The notes beneath the pieces were generated by a model that did not search any database, had not been told where the DNA came from, and worked only from the letters and a program-made list of their open reading frames with translations. Source: CAZYBG01 sp964645155 (GTDB lineage: Bacteria; Pseudomonadota; Alphaproteobacteria; Rhodobacterales; Rhodobacteraceae). Taken from it: a stretch of DNA of 64,000 nucleotides. The stretch spans positions 1-64,000 of the forward strand of contig CAZYBG010000003.1 in the NCBI GenBank assembly GCA_964645155.1. The letters are read 5' to 3'. This document shows, one piece after another, positions 50,658-58,821 of the stretch (positions are counted from its first letter, which is position 1; the number at the start of each line of letters is the position of its first letter). A program made the translations under genes and the position numbers.

Positions 50658-51278
50658 ATGCCGCAGGCGCTGCACTATCTCCGCGAGTCGCCCTCGCAGA
50701 CCGCCGGGCCGTATGTCCATATCGGGCTCGCGCCGGGCGCGGCGGGGTTCGACATCTACCGGCACGAGCTTGGCCACGACATCGCGGGGCCGCACGCGCG
50801 GGGCGAGCGGATCCGGGTCGAGGGCCTGGTGATCGACGGCATGGGCGCGCCGGTAAGGGATGTGCTGATCGAGGTCTGGCAGGCCAATGCCGACGGGCAC
50901 TACGCCCATCCCGAGGACGGCCGGCCAGTCGAGGAGGGCTTCCGCGGCTGGGGCCGCGTCATCACCGATTTCGCGACCGGCGCCTGGGGGTTCGACACGG
51001 TGAAGCCCGGCCCCACGGCGGGCCGCACCGCCACCATGCAGGCGCCGCACCTGAACCTCTGGCTGGTGGCGCGCGGCATCAATCTCGGGCTGAACACGCG
51101 GATGTACTTCGCCGACGAGGCTGCGGCGAACGCCGCCGACCCGGTCCTGAACCTGATCGAGTGGGAACACCGTCGCGCCACGCTGGTCGCAGCCCGCGGG
51201 ATGCGCGGCGATACGCCCGTCTACCGTTTCGACATCCGCCTCCAGGGCGAGGGCGAAACCGTGTTCTTCGACGTCTGA
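50658..51278 (+). CDS. pcaG: Protocatechuate 3,4-dioxygenase alpha subunit
   Basis: This 206-residue partner subunit has the same fold as PcaH (LIEVWQANADGHYAHPEDGR, FATGAWGFDTVKPGP, APHLNLWLVARGINLGLNTR) but lacks the iron-ligand set, as is normal for PcaG. SPSQTAGPYVHIGLAPGAAG is the family N-terminal motif. It assembles with PcaH into the ring-cleaving enzyme. The next gene (BKACE) starts 15 bp downstream at a GTG. Confidence 0.95.
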   Translation: MPQALHYLRESPSQTAGPYVHIGLAPGAAGFDIYRHELGHDIAGPHARGERIRVEGLVIDGMGAPVRDVLIEVWQANADGHYAHPEDGRPVEEGFRGWGRVITDFATGAWGFDTVKPGPTAGRTATMQAPHLNLWLVARGINLGLNTRMYFADEAAANAADPVLNLIEWEHRRATLVAARGMRGDTPVYRFDIRLQGEGETVFFDV

Positions 51279-51293
51279 AGGCAAGGAGCACCC

Positions 51294-52130
51294 GTGGCGA
51301 AGCCCTGCATCATCTGTGTCGCGATCACCGGCTCGCTGCCGACCAAGGCGGACAATCCGGCGGTGCCGATCGCCGTTGCCGAGCAGGTCGAGTCGACGCA
51401 CGCGGCCTTCGAGGCCGGCGCAAGCATCGTGCATTGCCACGTCCGCAACGACGACCAGACGCCCTCGTCCGACCCCGAGAGGTTCGCGCGGCTGAAGGAG
51501 GGGCTCGAGAGGCACTGCCCGGGCCTCATCATCCAGTTCTCGACCGGCGGGCGCTCGGGCGCCGGGCGGGCGCGGGGCGGGATGCTGCCGCTGCGCCCCG
51601 ACATGGCCTCGCTCTCGGTCGGGTCGAACAACTTCCCGACCCGCGTCTACGAGAATCCGCCGGATCTGGTCGACTGGCTCGCGGCCGAGATGCGCACCTA
51701 CGAGGTGGTGCCCGAGGTCGAGGCGTTCGACCTCAGCCACATCCTTCAGGCGATCGCGCGGCACCGGGCCGGCGGCCTCTACGGCAAGCTCTACGTCCAG
51801 TTCGTCTTGGGCGTGAAGAACGCCATGCCGGCCGACAGGACGGTGTTCGACTTCTATGTCGAGACGATGCGGACGCGCGCGCCAGAGGCCGAATGGTGCG
51901 CGGCCGGCATCGGGCCAAGCCAGATCGTCGTCAACGAATGGGCCATTGCGGCGGGCGGGCATACGCGCACGGGCCTCGAGGACAACGTGCGCCTCGACCG
52001 CGACCGCCTCGCGCCGTCGAACGCCGCGCTGGTGCGGCGGGCGGTCGGGCTCTGCGAGAAGCACGGCCGCCCGGTCGCGACGTGGCGCGAGGCGCGGGCG
52101 ATGCTGGGCCTGCGCCCGGTCGCGGCCTGA
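51294..52130 (+). CDS. Beta-keto acid cleavage enzyme (BKACE/DUF849 family)
   Basis: This 278-residue (beta/alpha)8 enzyme belongs to the 3-keto-5-aminohexanoate cleavage family: PCIICVAITGSLPTKADNPA, GASIVHCHVRNDDQTPSSD with the His-x-His metal ligands, and NFPTRVYENPPDLVDWLAAE. BKACE proteins condense a beta-keto acid with acetyl-CoA to give acetoacetate and a new CoA ester. Placed last in pcaC-pcaH-pcaG, it probably acts on beta-ketoadipate to yield succinyl-CoA and acetoacetate, replacing PcaIJ/PcaF. GTG start with AAGGAG upstream. The substrate call is from context. Confidence 0.87.
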   Translation: MAKPCIICVAITGSLPTKADNPAVPIAVAEQVESTHAAFEAGASIVHCHVRNDDQTPSSDPERFARLKEGLERHCPGLIIQFSTGGRSGAGRARGGMLPLRPDMASLSVGSNNFPTRVYENPPDLVDWLAAEMRTYEVVPEVEAFDLSHILQAIARHRAGGLYGKLYVQFVLGVKNAMPADRTVFDFYVETMRTRAPEAEWCAAGIGPSQIVVNEWAIAAGGHTRTGLEDNVRLDRDRLAPSNAALVRRAVGLCEKHGRPVATWREARAMLGLRPVAA

Positions 52131-52146
52131 GGCAGGCCGCGCCGGC

Positions 52147-53043
52147 CTACCGCAGATGCGTCTCGAAGAAGCCGAGCGTGCGGTCCCAGGCGAGTGTCGC
52201 GGCCGCCTCGTCGTAGCGCGGCGTCGTGTCGTTGTGAAAGCCGTGGTTCACATCGGGATAGAAGTGCACCGTATAGTCCTTCCCGTGCTCCTGCAGCGCC
52301 GCCTCGAACGCCTCCCAGCCGGCATTGATGCGCTCGTCGAGCGCGGCGTAGTGGATGAGGAGCGGCGCCGCGATCCGCGGCACGTCCTCGACCGCGGGCT
52401 GGCGGCCGTAGAACGGCACCGAGGCCGCAAGATCGGGATAGGCGACCGCGAGCGCATTGCAGACGCCGCCGCCGTAGCAGAAGCCGACGGCCCCGACGCT
52501 GCCGGTCGAGCCGTCGTGGTCGCGCAGGAACTCGAAGCCGGCGAAGAAGTCCTCCATCAGCTTTGCCGGATCGAGCTGGCCCTGCAGTTCGCGGCCTTGC
52601 TCGTCGTTGCCGGGATAGCCGCCGAGCGGGCTGAGGCCGTCGGGGCCGAGGGCGAGGTAGCCCGCCTTCGCGGTGCGGCGCACCACATCCTCGATATAGG
52701 GGTTGAGGCCGCGGTTCTCGTGCACCACCAGCACCGCCGGCAGCGGCCCCGCGGCCCCCGCCGGGCGCGCCATCAGGCCGCGGATCGTGCCATGGCCCTC
52801 GGGGCTCTGGTACTCGATCGTCTCGGTCTCGATCCCGGGGTCATCGGGGGCGACCTGCTGCGCCCAGGCGTAGTTCGGCTGCAGCTGCTCGAGGATCATC
52901 GCGCCGGTGACACCGGCCGCGGCGTAGCGGCCCGCCTGCGCGATGAACGCGCGCTTGGAGATCTTGCCGTGCACGTAGCCGTCGAAGATCTCGAGGATGC
53001 GCGGATCGAAGTCGGATGCGCGTTTGCGGGCAGGCGTTGTCAT
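52147..53043 (-). CDS. Dienelactone-hydrolase-family protein with probable Tat signal
   Basis: This 298-residue alpha/beta hydrolase has the Cys-nucleophile elbow VGAVGFCYGGGVCN, acid candidate ALDERINAGW and His in PDVNHGFHND, plus VLVVHENRGLNPYIEDVVRR, typical of the YghX/dienelactone hydrolase group. The N terminus SKRAFIAQAGRYAAAGVTGA resembles a Tat signal, so the protein is likely periplasmic or membrane-attached. It is convergent with the pca genes. A role in pca catabolism is uncertain because of the exported location. Confidence 0.83.
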   Translation of the reverse strand: MTTPARKRASDFDPRILEIFDGYVHGKISKRAFIAQAGRYAAAGVTGAMILEQLQPNYAWAQQVAPDDPGIETETIEYQSPEGHGTIRGLMARPAGAAGPLPAVLVVHENRGLNPYIEDVVRRTAKAGYLALGPDGLSPLGGYPGNDEQGRELQGQLDPAKLMEDFFAGFEFLRDHDGSTGSVGAVGFCYGGGVCNALAVAYPDLAASVPFYGRQPAVEDVPRIAAPLLIHYAALDERINAGWEAFEAALQEHGKDYTVHFYPDVNHGFHNDTTPRYDEAAATLAWDRTLGFFETHLR

Positions 53044-53243
53044 GGTCCGGGTCTCCCTTCTGGATCACTGTTGCGCCGGGATTGCCCCGACACTGGGATG
53101 CGTGTGGGGCATCGCCGCCGATCAGGTGGTGCCCGGGCGTGCCGCCGACACGCGGGGCAAGTCTCGGCAGGATCGCCGGCCCGGCGGCATCGCGCAACCC
53201 CTCCACGAGGGAGCGGCCACGCGATGCCGCGCGCCGCGCGGTC

Positions 53244-53768
53244 TCAGTTGCCGGTTCCGGGGCGCTGCAGGGTCAGCGTTCCGTCGCCGTCGCGGTCGAG
53301 CCGCTCGACGGTCCGTGCGATCCGGGTGGCCATCTCGGCGGCGCTGATCGCGCCGTCGCCATCGGCGTCGAGGTCCTGGAAGGCGTCGACCATGCGGGAG
53401 CGCGTCAACTCGCGGTAGAGCGTCTCGAACTCGTCGATCGAGAGCGCGCCGTCGCCCGAGGCATCGACCTCGTCGAGTTTCGCGGCACGGTAGGCGTCAA
53501 TCTCGTCCTGTGTGACGGCGCCGTCGCCGTTGGCATCGACAGTGTCGAAGATTGTCCGGAGCATCTCGCCGCCGCGGCCGCCGAAATGGCCGCCGCCCCG
53601 GTGGCCGCGCCCGCCACGGTCGCCGCGGGCATCGACCCGCTCGGCCTGGGCCGCGGCGGCCGGGGCCTCGGGAACGACGGGGGTGGTCTGGGCGGTGGCG
53701 ACCATCGCGCCTGCAGCGGCCAGGATCACGGCGGCGAAGCCGGCCGGGAGGAGTTTCGAGCTGTTCAT
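53244..53768 (-). CDS. Periplasmic EF-hand calcium-binding protein
   Basis: This 174-residue protein has a signal peptide (LLPAGFAAVILAAAGAMVATAQ), a Gly/Arg/His-rich linker and four EF-hand loops: DTVDANGDGAVTQDE, DEVDASGDGALSIDE, QDLDADGDGAISAAE and ERLDRDGDGTLTLQ. All keep the Dx[DN]xDG core. It should bind calcium outside the cytoplasm. It is divergent from an OmpR/EnvZ-type pair, with several inverted repeats between, suggesting it is a target or signal partner of that system. Confidence 0.87.
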   Translation of the reverse strand: MNSSKLLPAGFAAVILAAAGAMVATAQTTPVVPEAPAAAAQAERVDARGDRGGRGHRGGGHFGGRGGEMLRTIFDTVDANGDGAVTQDEIDAYRAAKLDEVDASGDGALSIDEFETLYRELTRSRMVDAFQDLDADGDGAISAAEMATRIARTVERLDRDGDGTLTLQRPGTGN

Positions 53769-53795
53769 TGCCTCATCCTTTCGTTCTTGGGCAAG

Positions 53796-53919
53796 CGGAG
53801 GCAGGATCGCCTCCGATGCCGGGGATATGCACGATCCCCGCCCGCGATGTGTGTCGGCGCGAGGCCGGTTTTGTCGCGACCTGTCGCGGCGCCCGGCCGT
53901 GATACGACTTGCGACAAAA
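53796..53919. promoter_or_regulatory. Three inverted repeats in the EF-hand/OmpR divergent region
   Basis: CGGAGGC-N6-GCCTCCG at 53796-53815, CGGGGAT-N7-ATCCCCG at 53820-53840 and TTTTGTCGC-N33-GCGACAAAA with arms at 53869-53877 and 53911-53919. All arms are perfect. They are candidate operators; the first could also be a hairpin in the EF-hand transcript leader. Confidence 0.45.
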
Positions 53920-54011
53920 AGAACCCGGGCGCGCCGATGGCGGGGCTGGGAAAAGCGGCGGAAGTGCCCGTAGATCGGCGGGCGAGACCCGAAGCGCGAG
54001 GACCCTGGCGC

Positions 54012-54725
54012 ATGGAGCCGGCCGAGCCGCAGATCCTGATCGTCGACGATGCCCGCGACATCCGCGAACCGCTCGGGCAGTACCTGCGCAAGCAGGGCTT
54101 CCGCACGCGCCTTGCGGCCAATGCCGGCGAGGCGCGCCGCGCGGTCGAGGAGGGCGCCTTCGCGCTGGTCGTGCTCGACGTCATGATGCCGGGCGAGGAC
54201 GGGCTCAGCCTCTGCCGATGGCTCGTCGGGCGGCCCGGCCCGCCGGTGATCCTGCTGACAGCGATGGCCGACGAGACCGACCGCATCGTCGGGCTCGAGC
54301 TTGGCGCCGACGACTACGTGGTGAAGCCGTTCAACCCGCGCGAGCTGCTGGCGCGCATCCGCGCCGTGCTGCGCCGCGCGCCGCCGCCCGAACCGAGGAT
54401 CGCGTCGGGCCGGCGGCGGTTCGGTCGCTGGACCCACGATCCGGCCACCCGGACGCTCGACCACGACGACGGACGCCGCGTCACCCTGACCTCCGGCGAA
54501 AGCCGCCTTCTGGGCGTGCTGCTCGACCACCCGTTCACGGTCCTCGGGCGGGACCGGCTGCTCGACCTGACCGCCGGGCGCGACGCGAAGGCCTACGACC
54601 GCGCCATCGACAACAGCGTGAGCCGGCTGCGCCGCAAGATCGAGGATGACCCCGGAAGGCCGCGCCTGATCATCACCGAATGGGGCGGTGGCTATCGGCT
54701 CGCCGCCGGCGTGGCAGAGGCATGA
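54012..54725 (+). CDS. OmpR-family response regulator
   Basis: This 237-residue regulator has a receiver domain (LIVDDARD, phosphoacceptor Asp in LVVLDVMMPGEDG, VILLTAMADETD, Lys in DDYVVKPFNPRELL) and a winged-helix DNA-binding domain (LTSGESRLLGVLLDHP, DNSVSRLRRKIEDDP, GGGYRLA). ATG 54012 was chosen; an in-frame ATG at 53937 is possible. The stop overlaps the kinase start (ATGA). Likely target: its own divergent region with palindromes. Confidence 0.92.
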   Translation: MEPAEPQILIVDDARDIREPLGQYLRKQGFRTRLAANAGEARRAVEEGAFALVVLDVMMPGEDGLSLCRWLVGRPGPPVILLTAMADETDRIVGLELGADDYVVKPFNPRELLARIRAVLRRAPPPEPRIASGRRRFGRWTHDPATRTLDHDDGRRVTLTSGESRLLGVLLDHPFTVLGRDRLLDLTAGRDAKAYDRAIDNSVSRLRRKIEDDPGRPRLIITEWGGGYRLAAGVAEA

Positions 54726-56059
54726 GACGCCTCGTCCCCGATGGGCTGGCCGGCCGCTTCGCCCTGCTGCTGACGCTGGCGCTTGTCGCTGCGAACCTCA
54801 TCGCGCTCGGCATCCTCAGCCTCGAGCGCGGCCGGCTCGACCGGCTGGCCCGCGAGGCGCGCGAGATCGAGCGGGTGCTGTCGCTCGTCCCCGCGATGGA
54901 GGCGGTCGATCCGCGGGCGCGCCGGCAGATCGCCCGCAACGCATCGACCCGGTTCTCGCGGGTTTCGGTCGATGCCGCGCCGGTGGTGGAGGAGGTGCCG
55001 GCCGCCCCACGCTCGGCCGCCTTGACCCGCGATCTGGCCGCGGCGCTGCCCGACCGCGAGTTGCGGGCCGCGGTCCTGGTCCGCGGCCGCGGGCCGCCGT
55101 CCGACGGGCGCGGCACCGGCGAGACGATCGCGGTGTCGGTGCGCCTTGCCGCGGACGGGGCGCCGCAATGGCTCAACTTCGTCTCGCGCAGTCCGGAGGC
55201 GCGGCCGCCCGGCATCGAGGAGGAGGTGTTCCTCGTCGTCCTCGGCCTTTCGCTCGCCGCGGTGCTGGGCGTCGGGCTTGTCTTCGTGCGGCGTCTCACG
55301 CGGCCGCTCGGCGCGCTTGCCGAAGCCGCCCGCGCGGCCGGGCAGGGCGACAGGACGGCGCGGGTGGCCGAGGAGGGGCCGCGCGAAATGCGCGCCGCAG
55401 CCGCGGCCTTCAACGACATGCAGTCGCGGATCGAGGGCTTCGAGGCCGAGCGGATGCGGACGCTCGCCGCCGTCGGCCACGACCTCCGCACGCCGATCAC
55501 CTCGCTGCGCATCCGGGCCGAGCTGCTCGACGAGGCCGAGGCCAGGCCGATGATCCGCACGCTCGACGAGATGAAGGTCATGGCCGACGGCCTCGTCGCC
55601 TATGCGCGGGGCGCGGGCGACAGCGAGGTCGCGCAGGCGGTCGATCTCGGACCCATGCTCGCACGCCTCTGCGCCGAACGCGGCGTCGCGTTCGACGCCG
55701 GCAGCGACGCCAGGGTCGCCGCCCGTCCGGTGGCACTCGGCCGGGCCATCGGCAACGTGATCGACAACGCGGCCAGATACGGCGCAGGCACCCGGGCCCG
55801 CGTGTCGCTGGCGGGAGGGGAGGCGCTGATCGTCGTCGAGGACGAGGGCCCCGGCATGCCGCAGGAGGACCTCGAGGCGATGTTCCAGCCCTTCGTCAGG
55901 GGCGAGAGCAGCCGCAGCGCCGAGACCGGCGGCGCCGGGCTGGGCCTGGCCATCGCGCGCAACATCGTCACCGCCCATGGCGGCGCCATCAGCCTCGAGA
56001 ACCGTTCCGGCGGCGGCCTCCGGGCGACGATCCGTCTGCCGCTTCGGCAGGGGGGCTAG
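54722..56059 (+). CDS. EnvZ-type sensor histidine kinase
   Basis: This 445-residue kinase has helix 1 (FALLLTLALVAANLIALGIL), a periplasmic domain of about 135 residues, helix 2 (VFLVVLGLSLAAVLGVGLVF), HAMP (RRLTRPLGALAEAARAAGQG), H-box AAVGHDLRTPITSLRIRAEL, N-box IGNVIDNAARYG, and G-boxes EDEGPGM and GGAGLGLAIARNIVTAHG. It is the partner of the upstream OmpR-family regulator. The sensor domain is not recognised. A lipoprotein hydrolase gene follows 4 bp after its stop. Confidence 0.92.
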   Translation: MRRLVPDGLAGRFALLLTLALVAANLIALGILSLERGRLDRLAREAREIERVLSLVPAMEAVDPRARRQIARNASTRFSRVSVDAAPVVEEVPAAPRSAALTRDLAAALPDRELRAAVLVRGRGPPSDGRGTGETIAVSVRLAADGAPQWLNFVSRSPEARPPGIEEEVFLVVLGLSLAAVLGVGLVFVRRLTRPLGALAEAARAAGQGDRTARVAEEGPREMRAAAAAFNDMQSRIEGFEAERMRTLAAVGHDLRTPITSLRIRAELLDEAEARPMIRTLDEMKVMADGLVAYARGAGDSEVAQAVDLGPMLARLCAERGVAFDAGSDARVAARPVALGRAIGNVIDNAARYGAGTRARVSLAGGEALIVVEDEGPGMPQEDLEAMFQPFVRGESSRSAETGGAGLGLAIARNIVTAHGGAISLENRSGGGLRATIRLPLRQGG

Positions 56060-56063
56060 CGCC

Positions 56064-56981
56064 ATGCGCCGATCGCTCGCGCTCGCCGCCGGCCTGCTGC
56101 TGCTGGCGGGCCTCCTCGTCGGCTGCCAGCACCTGCGGCTCGGGGCGGGCCCGGCACTGGCGCCCCCCGGTCCCGGTACCGTGCGGGTCGCCACCTGGAA
56201 CGTCCACTACATCCTGCGCAACCAGCCGGAAGGGCGCTGGGGGCTTGCCGGATGGGAGGAGCGCAAGGGCCCGCTCGATGCGACGTTCCGCGCCATCGGC
56301 GCTGACATCGTGGCGTTCCAGGAGATGGAGACCTTCGCCGGCGGCAACGACGACAGCTTGAACCTCGCGCGGGAGTGGCTTCTCGCCAACAACCCGGGCT
56401 ACGCGGCCGCGGCTATCGGCGACTGGCGCAGCTTTCCCTCGACCCAGCCGATCCTCTACCGCCGCGACCGTTTCGAGGTTCTGGACCAGGGCTGGTTCTT
56501 CTTTTCCGACACGCCCGACCTGATCTACTCGCGCACCTTCAACGGCTCGTATCCTGCCTTCGCCTCGTGGGCGCGGCTGCGCGACCGGCAGGGCGGTTCG
56601 GAGATCCGGGTGCTGAACATGCATCTCGACTACGCGAGCCGCGAGAATCGGCGCCGCTCGGTCGACCTCGTGGTGGGGCGGATCGCCCCTTGGATCGCGG
56701 CCGGCGAGAGGGTGGTCCTTGCGGGCGACCTCAACGCGCTTGCCGGCTCGGGCCTGCACCGGCGGCTGCGGGCGGCGGGGCTCCGCTTCGTCGCGGTCGA
56801 CGGCGCCACCTATCACCTCGACAGGGGGCTCAACCTCTTCGGCGCCATCGACCACATCGGCTTTGCCGGCCCGATCGCACCGGTCCGCCCGCCGGTCGTG
56901 TTCCGGGACCGGCTGGGGCCGGTCTGGCCGTCGGACCACTATCCGCTGATCGCCGATTTTGCGCTGCAGGGCGGCGGCTGA
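56064..56981 (+). CDS. Endonuclease/exonuclease/phosphatase-family lipoprotein
   Basis: This 305-residue protein has a lipoprotein signal (LALAAGLLLLAGLLVGCQ) and the EEP fold: VRVATWNVHYILRN, ADIVAFQEMETF with the metal Glu, VLNMHLDYASRENRR, VVLAGDLNALAGS and WPSDHYPLIADF. Secreted EEP proteins act as nucleases or phosphodiesterases. It follows the kinase gene by 4 bp and could be part of the two-component operon. Substrate unknown. Confidence 0.87.
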   Translation: MRRSLALAAGLLLLAGLLVGCQHLRLGAGPALAPPGPGTVRVATWNVHYILRNQPEGRWGLAGWEERKGPLDATFRAIGADIVAFQEMETFAGGNDDSLNLAREWLLANNPGYAAAAIGDWRSFPSTQPILYRRDRFEVLDQGWFFFSDTPDLIYSRTFNGSYPAFASWARLRDRQGGSEIRVLNMHLDYASRENRRRSVDLVVGRIAPWIAAGERVVLAGDLNALAGSGLHRRLRAAGLRFVAVDGATYHLDRGLNLFGAIDHIGFAGPIAPVRPPVVFRDRLGPVWPSDHYPLIADFALQGGG

Positions 56982-56989
56982 CGCCCGCC

Positions 56990-57874
56990 TCAGCCCGCCG
57001 CGCCAAGGAGCCGCATCGCGTTCTCCTTCAGGATCAGCGGGCGCACCTCGTCGCGGAAATCCGCGGCCGCGAAGTCGGCGAGCCAGCGGTCGGGCGTCAG
57101 CGCGGGCCAGTCCGAGCCGAACAGCATCTTCCGCTTCAGGATGGTGTTGGCATACTGCACGAAGAGCGGCGGGAGATACTTCGGCGACCAGCCGGACATG
57201 TCGACATAGACGTTCGGCTTGTGCTGGGCGACGGCGAGCCCCTCCTCGGTCCAGGGAAACGACGGGTGGGCCAGGACGATCGGCATGTCGGGGAAGTCGA
57301 CGGCCACATCGTCGACATGGATCGGGTTCGAATACTTCAGCCGCATGCCCATGCCGCCCCGCATTCCCGAGCCCACGCCGGTCTGCCCGGTGTGGAAAAG
57401 GGCGATCGCGCCCGCCTCGGCGATCGCCTCGTAGAGGACGTAGGCGCCGCGGTCGTTCGGGAAGAAGCCCTGCATCGTCGGGTGGAACTTGAAGCCCCGC
57501 ACGCCGAAGTCGCGCACAAGCCGCCGCGCCTCGCGGGCCCCCGCCCTGCCCTTGTGCGGGTCGATCGACGCAAACGGAATCAGGATGTCGGCATTCTCGG
57601 CACAGATCGCCGCCACCTCCTCGTTGCCGTAGCGGCGAAAGCCGGTCTCGCGCTCAGCATCGACGGGGAAGATCACCGCGGCGATGTTGCGGGCGCGGTA
57701 GTAGGCCGCGGTATCCCCGACCGTCGGCAGCATCCCCTCGGCCCCCGCGGGGTTGCGGAAATAGGCCGCCATGCCGGCCTGGAATTCGTTGTAGCCATCG
57801 TCGCGCGCGTGGTTGCACGGCTCCTCGGCATGGGTGTGGAAGTCGATCGCGCGAACGGCCGAGAAATCGACCAA
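56990..57874 (-). CDS. Amidohydrolase_2-family hydrolase of hydroxycinnamate cluster
   Basis: This 294-residue TIM-barrel metal hydrolase has AIDFHTHAEEPC (His-x-His), GVRGFKFHPTMQGFFPND, PIVLAHPSFPW and MLFGSDWPALTPDRW with the metal Asp. Members include decarboxylases and CoA-ester or beta-keto hydrolases. In Agrobacterium a member is reported to hydrolyse the aryl-beta-ketopropionyl-CoA intermediate of ferulate/p-coumarate degradation; the neighbours here (crotonase, feruloyl-CoA synthase, SDR) suggest the same. It is divergent from the crotonase gene, sharing an AT-rich operator region. Confidence 0.82.
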   Translation of the reverse strand: MVDFSAVRAIDFHTHAEEPCNHARDDGYNEFQAGMAAYFRNPAGAEGMLPTVGDTAAYYRARNIAAVIFPVDAERETGFRRYGNEEVAAICAENADILIPFASIDPHKGRAGAREARRLVRDFGVRGFKFHPTMQGFFPNDRGAYVLYEAIAEAGAIALFHTGQTGVGSGMRGGMGMRLKYSNPIHVDDVAVDFPDMPIVLAHPSFPWTEEGLAVAQHKPNVYVDMSGWSPKYLPPLFVQYANTILKRKMLFGSDWPALTPDRWLADFAAADFRDEVRPLILKENAMRLLGAAG

Positions 57875-57926
57875 GGCTGCCTCCCGTCACGGTTCGGGAC
57901 GATGCATACCACGATGATCGCTACAC

Positions 57927-57951
57927 AGCATAACGTTTTTAGCATATAACG
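57927..57951. promoter_or_regulatory. AT-rich repeated AGCATAWAACG motif in divergent promoter
   Basis: AGCATAACG (57927-57935) and AGCATATAACG (57941-57951) lie 14 bp apart between the amidohydrolase and crotonase genes, with palindromic AACGTT in the middle. This is one of the few AT-rich patches in the window and fits a MarR/GntR/IclR-type operator plus promoter. No such regulator gene is visible nearby. Confidence 0.45.
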
Positions 57952-57970
57952 ATTTCGAATCGGGCGCAGC

Positions 57971-58777
57971 ATGGATGGTCGGGGCAGCAGCGCGATGGCG
58001 GACGGCGCGAGAGGGCAGGACGTCGCGCGCATCGAGCGCCACGGCGACGTCGCCGTGATCGTGTTCGACCGGCCCGACAAGCGCAACGCCATGAACGACG
58101 ATCTGGTCGATTCGCTCGACCGGTTCTTTTCCAGCCCGCCCGAGAATGTGCACGCCGTCGTGCTGGCCGGGTCGGGTGGCCACTTCTGCGCCGGGCTCGA
58201 CCTTTCGGAGCACCGCGCCCGCTCGCCCGAGGAGACCGTGCGGCATTCGCGCAACTGGCATCGGGTCGCCGACCTGATCGAGTTCGGCGGGCTGCCGGTC
58301 GTGTCGGCGCTGACCGGCGCGGTGATCGGCGGCGGGCTCGAGATCGCGGCGGCGACGCATGTGCGGATCGCCGAGCCCTCGGTCCGCTTCCAGCTTCCCG
58401 AGGGGCGGCGCGGCATCTTCGTCGGCGGCGGCGCGACGGTGCGGGTCGGCCGCCTGATCGGCGCCGACCGGCTGCGCGAGATGATGCTGACCGGCCGAAG
58501 CTACGGCGCCGGGGAGGGGTTGCAGCTGGGGCTCTGCCACTACGCCGTCGCCGAAGGCGAGGCGCTGCCCCGGGCGCTGGAGATCGCGCGCGACATCGCG
58601 GGCAACGCCCCGTTCTCGAACTACCTGATGTTGCAGGCGATCGGCCGCATCGGCGACATGTCGCGCGGCGACGGCCTGTTCACCGAGAGCCTCGCCGCGG
58701 CGATGGCGCAGACGACCGACGGCGCGCGCGAGGGGCTCAGCGCGTTTCTCGAAAAACGCCCGCCGCGCTTCAGGTAG
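57971..58777 (+). CDS. Enoyl-CoA hydratase/crotonase-family protein (probable feruloyl/coumaroyl-CoA hydratase)
   Basis: This 268-residue crotonase has VAVIVFDRPDKRNAMNDDLV, the oxyanion hole GGHFCAGLDLSEH and GAVIGGGLEIAAATH, then LPEGRRGIFVGGGATVRVGR. It would hydrate the double bond of a hydroxycinnamoyl-CoA. Whether it also performs the retro-aldol step is not clear. Two in-frame ATGs are possible (57971, 57995). A TRAP transporter operon starts 44 bp downstream on the same strand. Confidence 0.87.
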   Translation: MDGRGSSAMADGARGQDVARIERHGDVAVIVFDRPDKRNAMNDDLVDSLDRFFSSPPENVHAVVLAGSGGHFCAGLDLSEHRARSPEETVRHSRNWHRVADLIEFGGLPVVSALTGAVIGGGLEIAAATHVRIAEPSVRFQLPEGRRGIFVGGGATVRVGRLIGADRLREMMLTGRSYGAGEGLQLGLCHYAVAEGEALPRALEIARDIAGNAPFSNYLMLQAIGRIGDMSRGDGLFTESLAAAMAQTTDGAREGLSAFLEKRPPRFR

Positions 58778-58821
58778 GCTAGGATGGCGCCGGGCAAGGC
58801 TGCACTTCAGGGAGGACGGAC

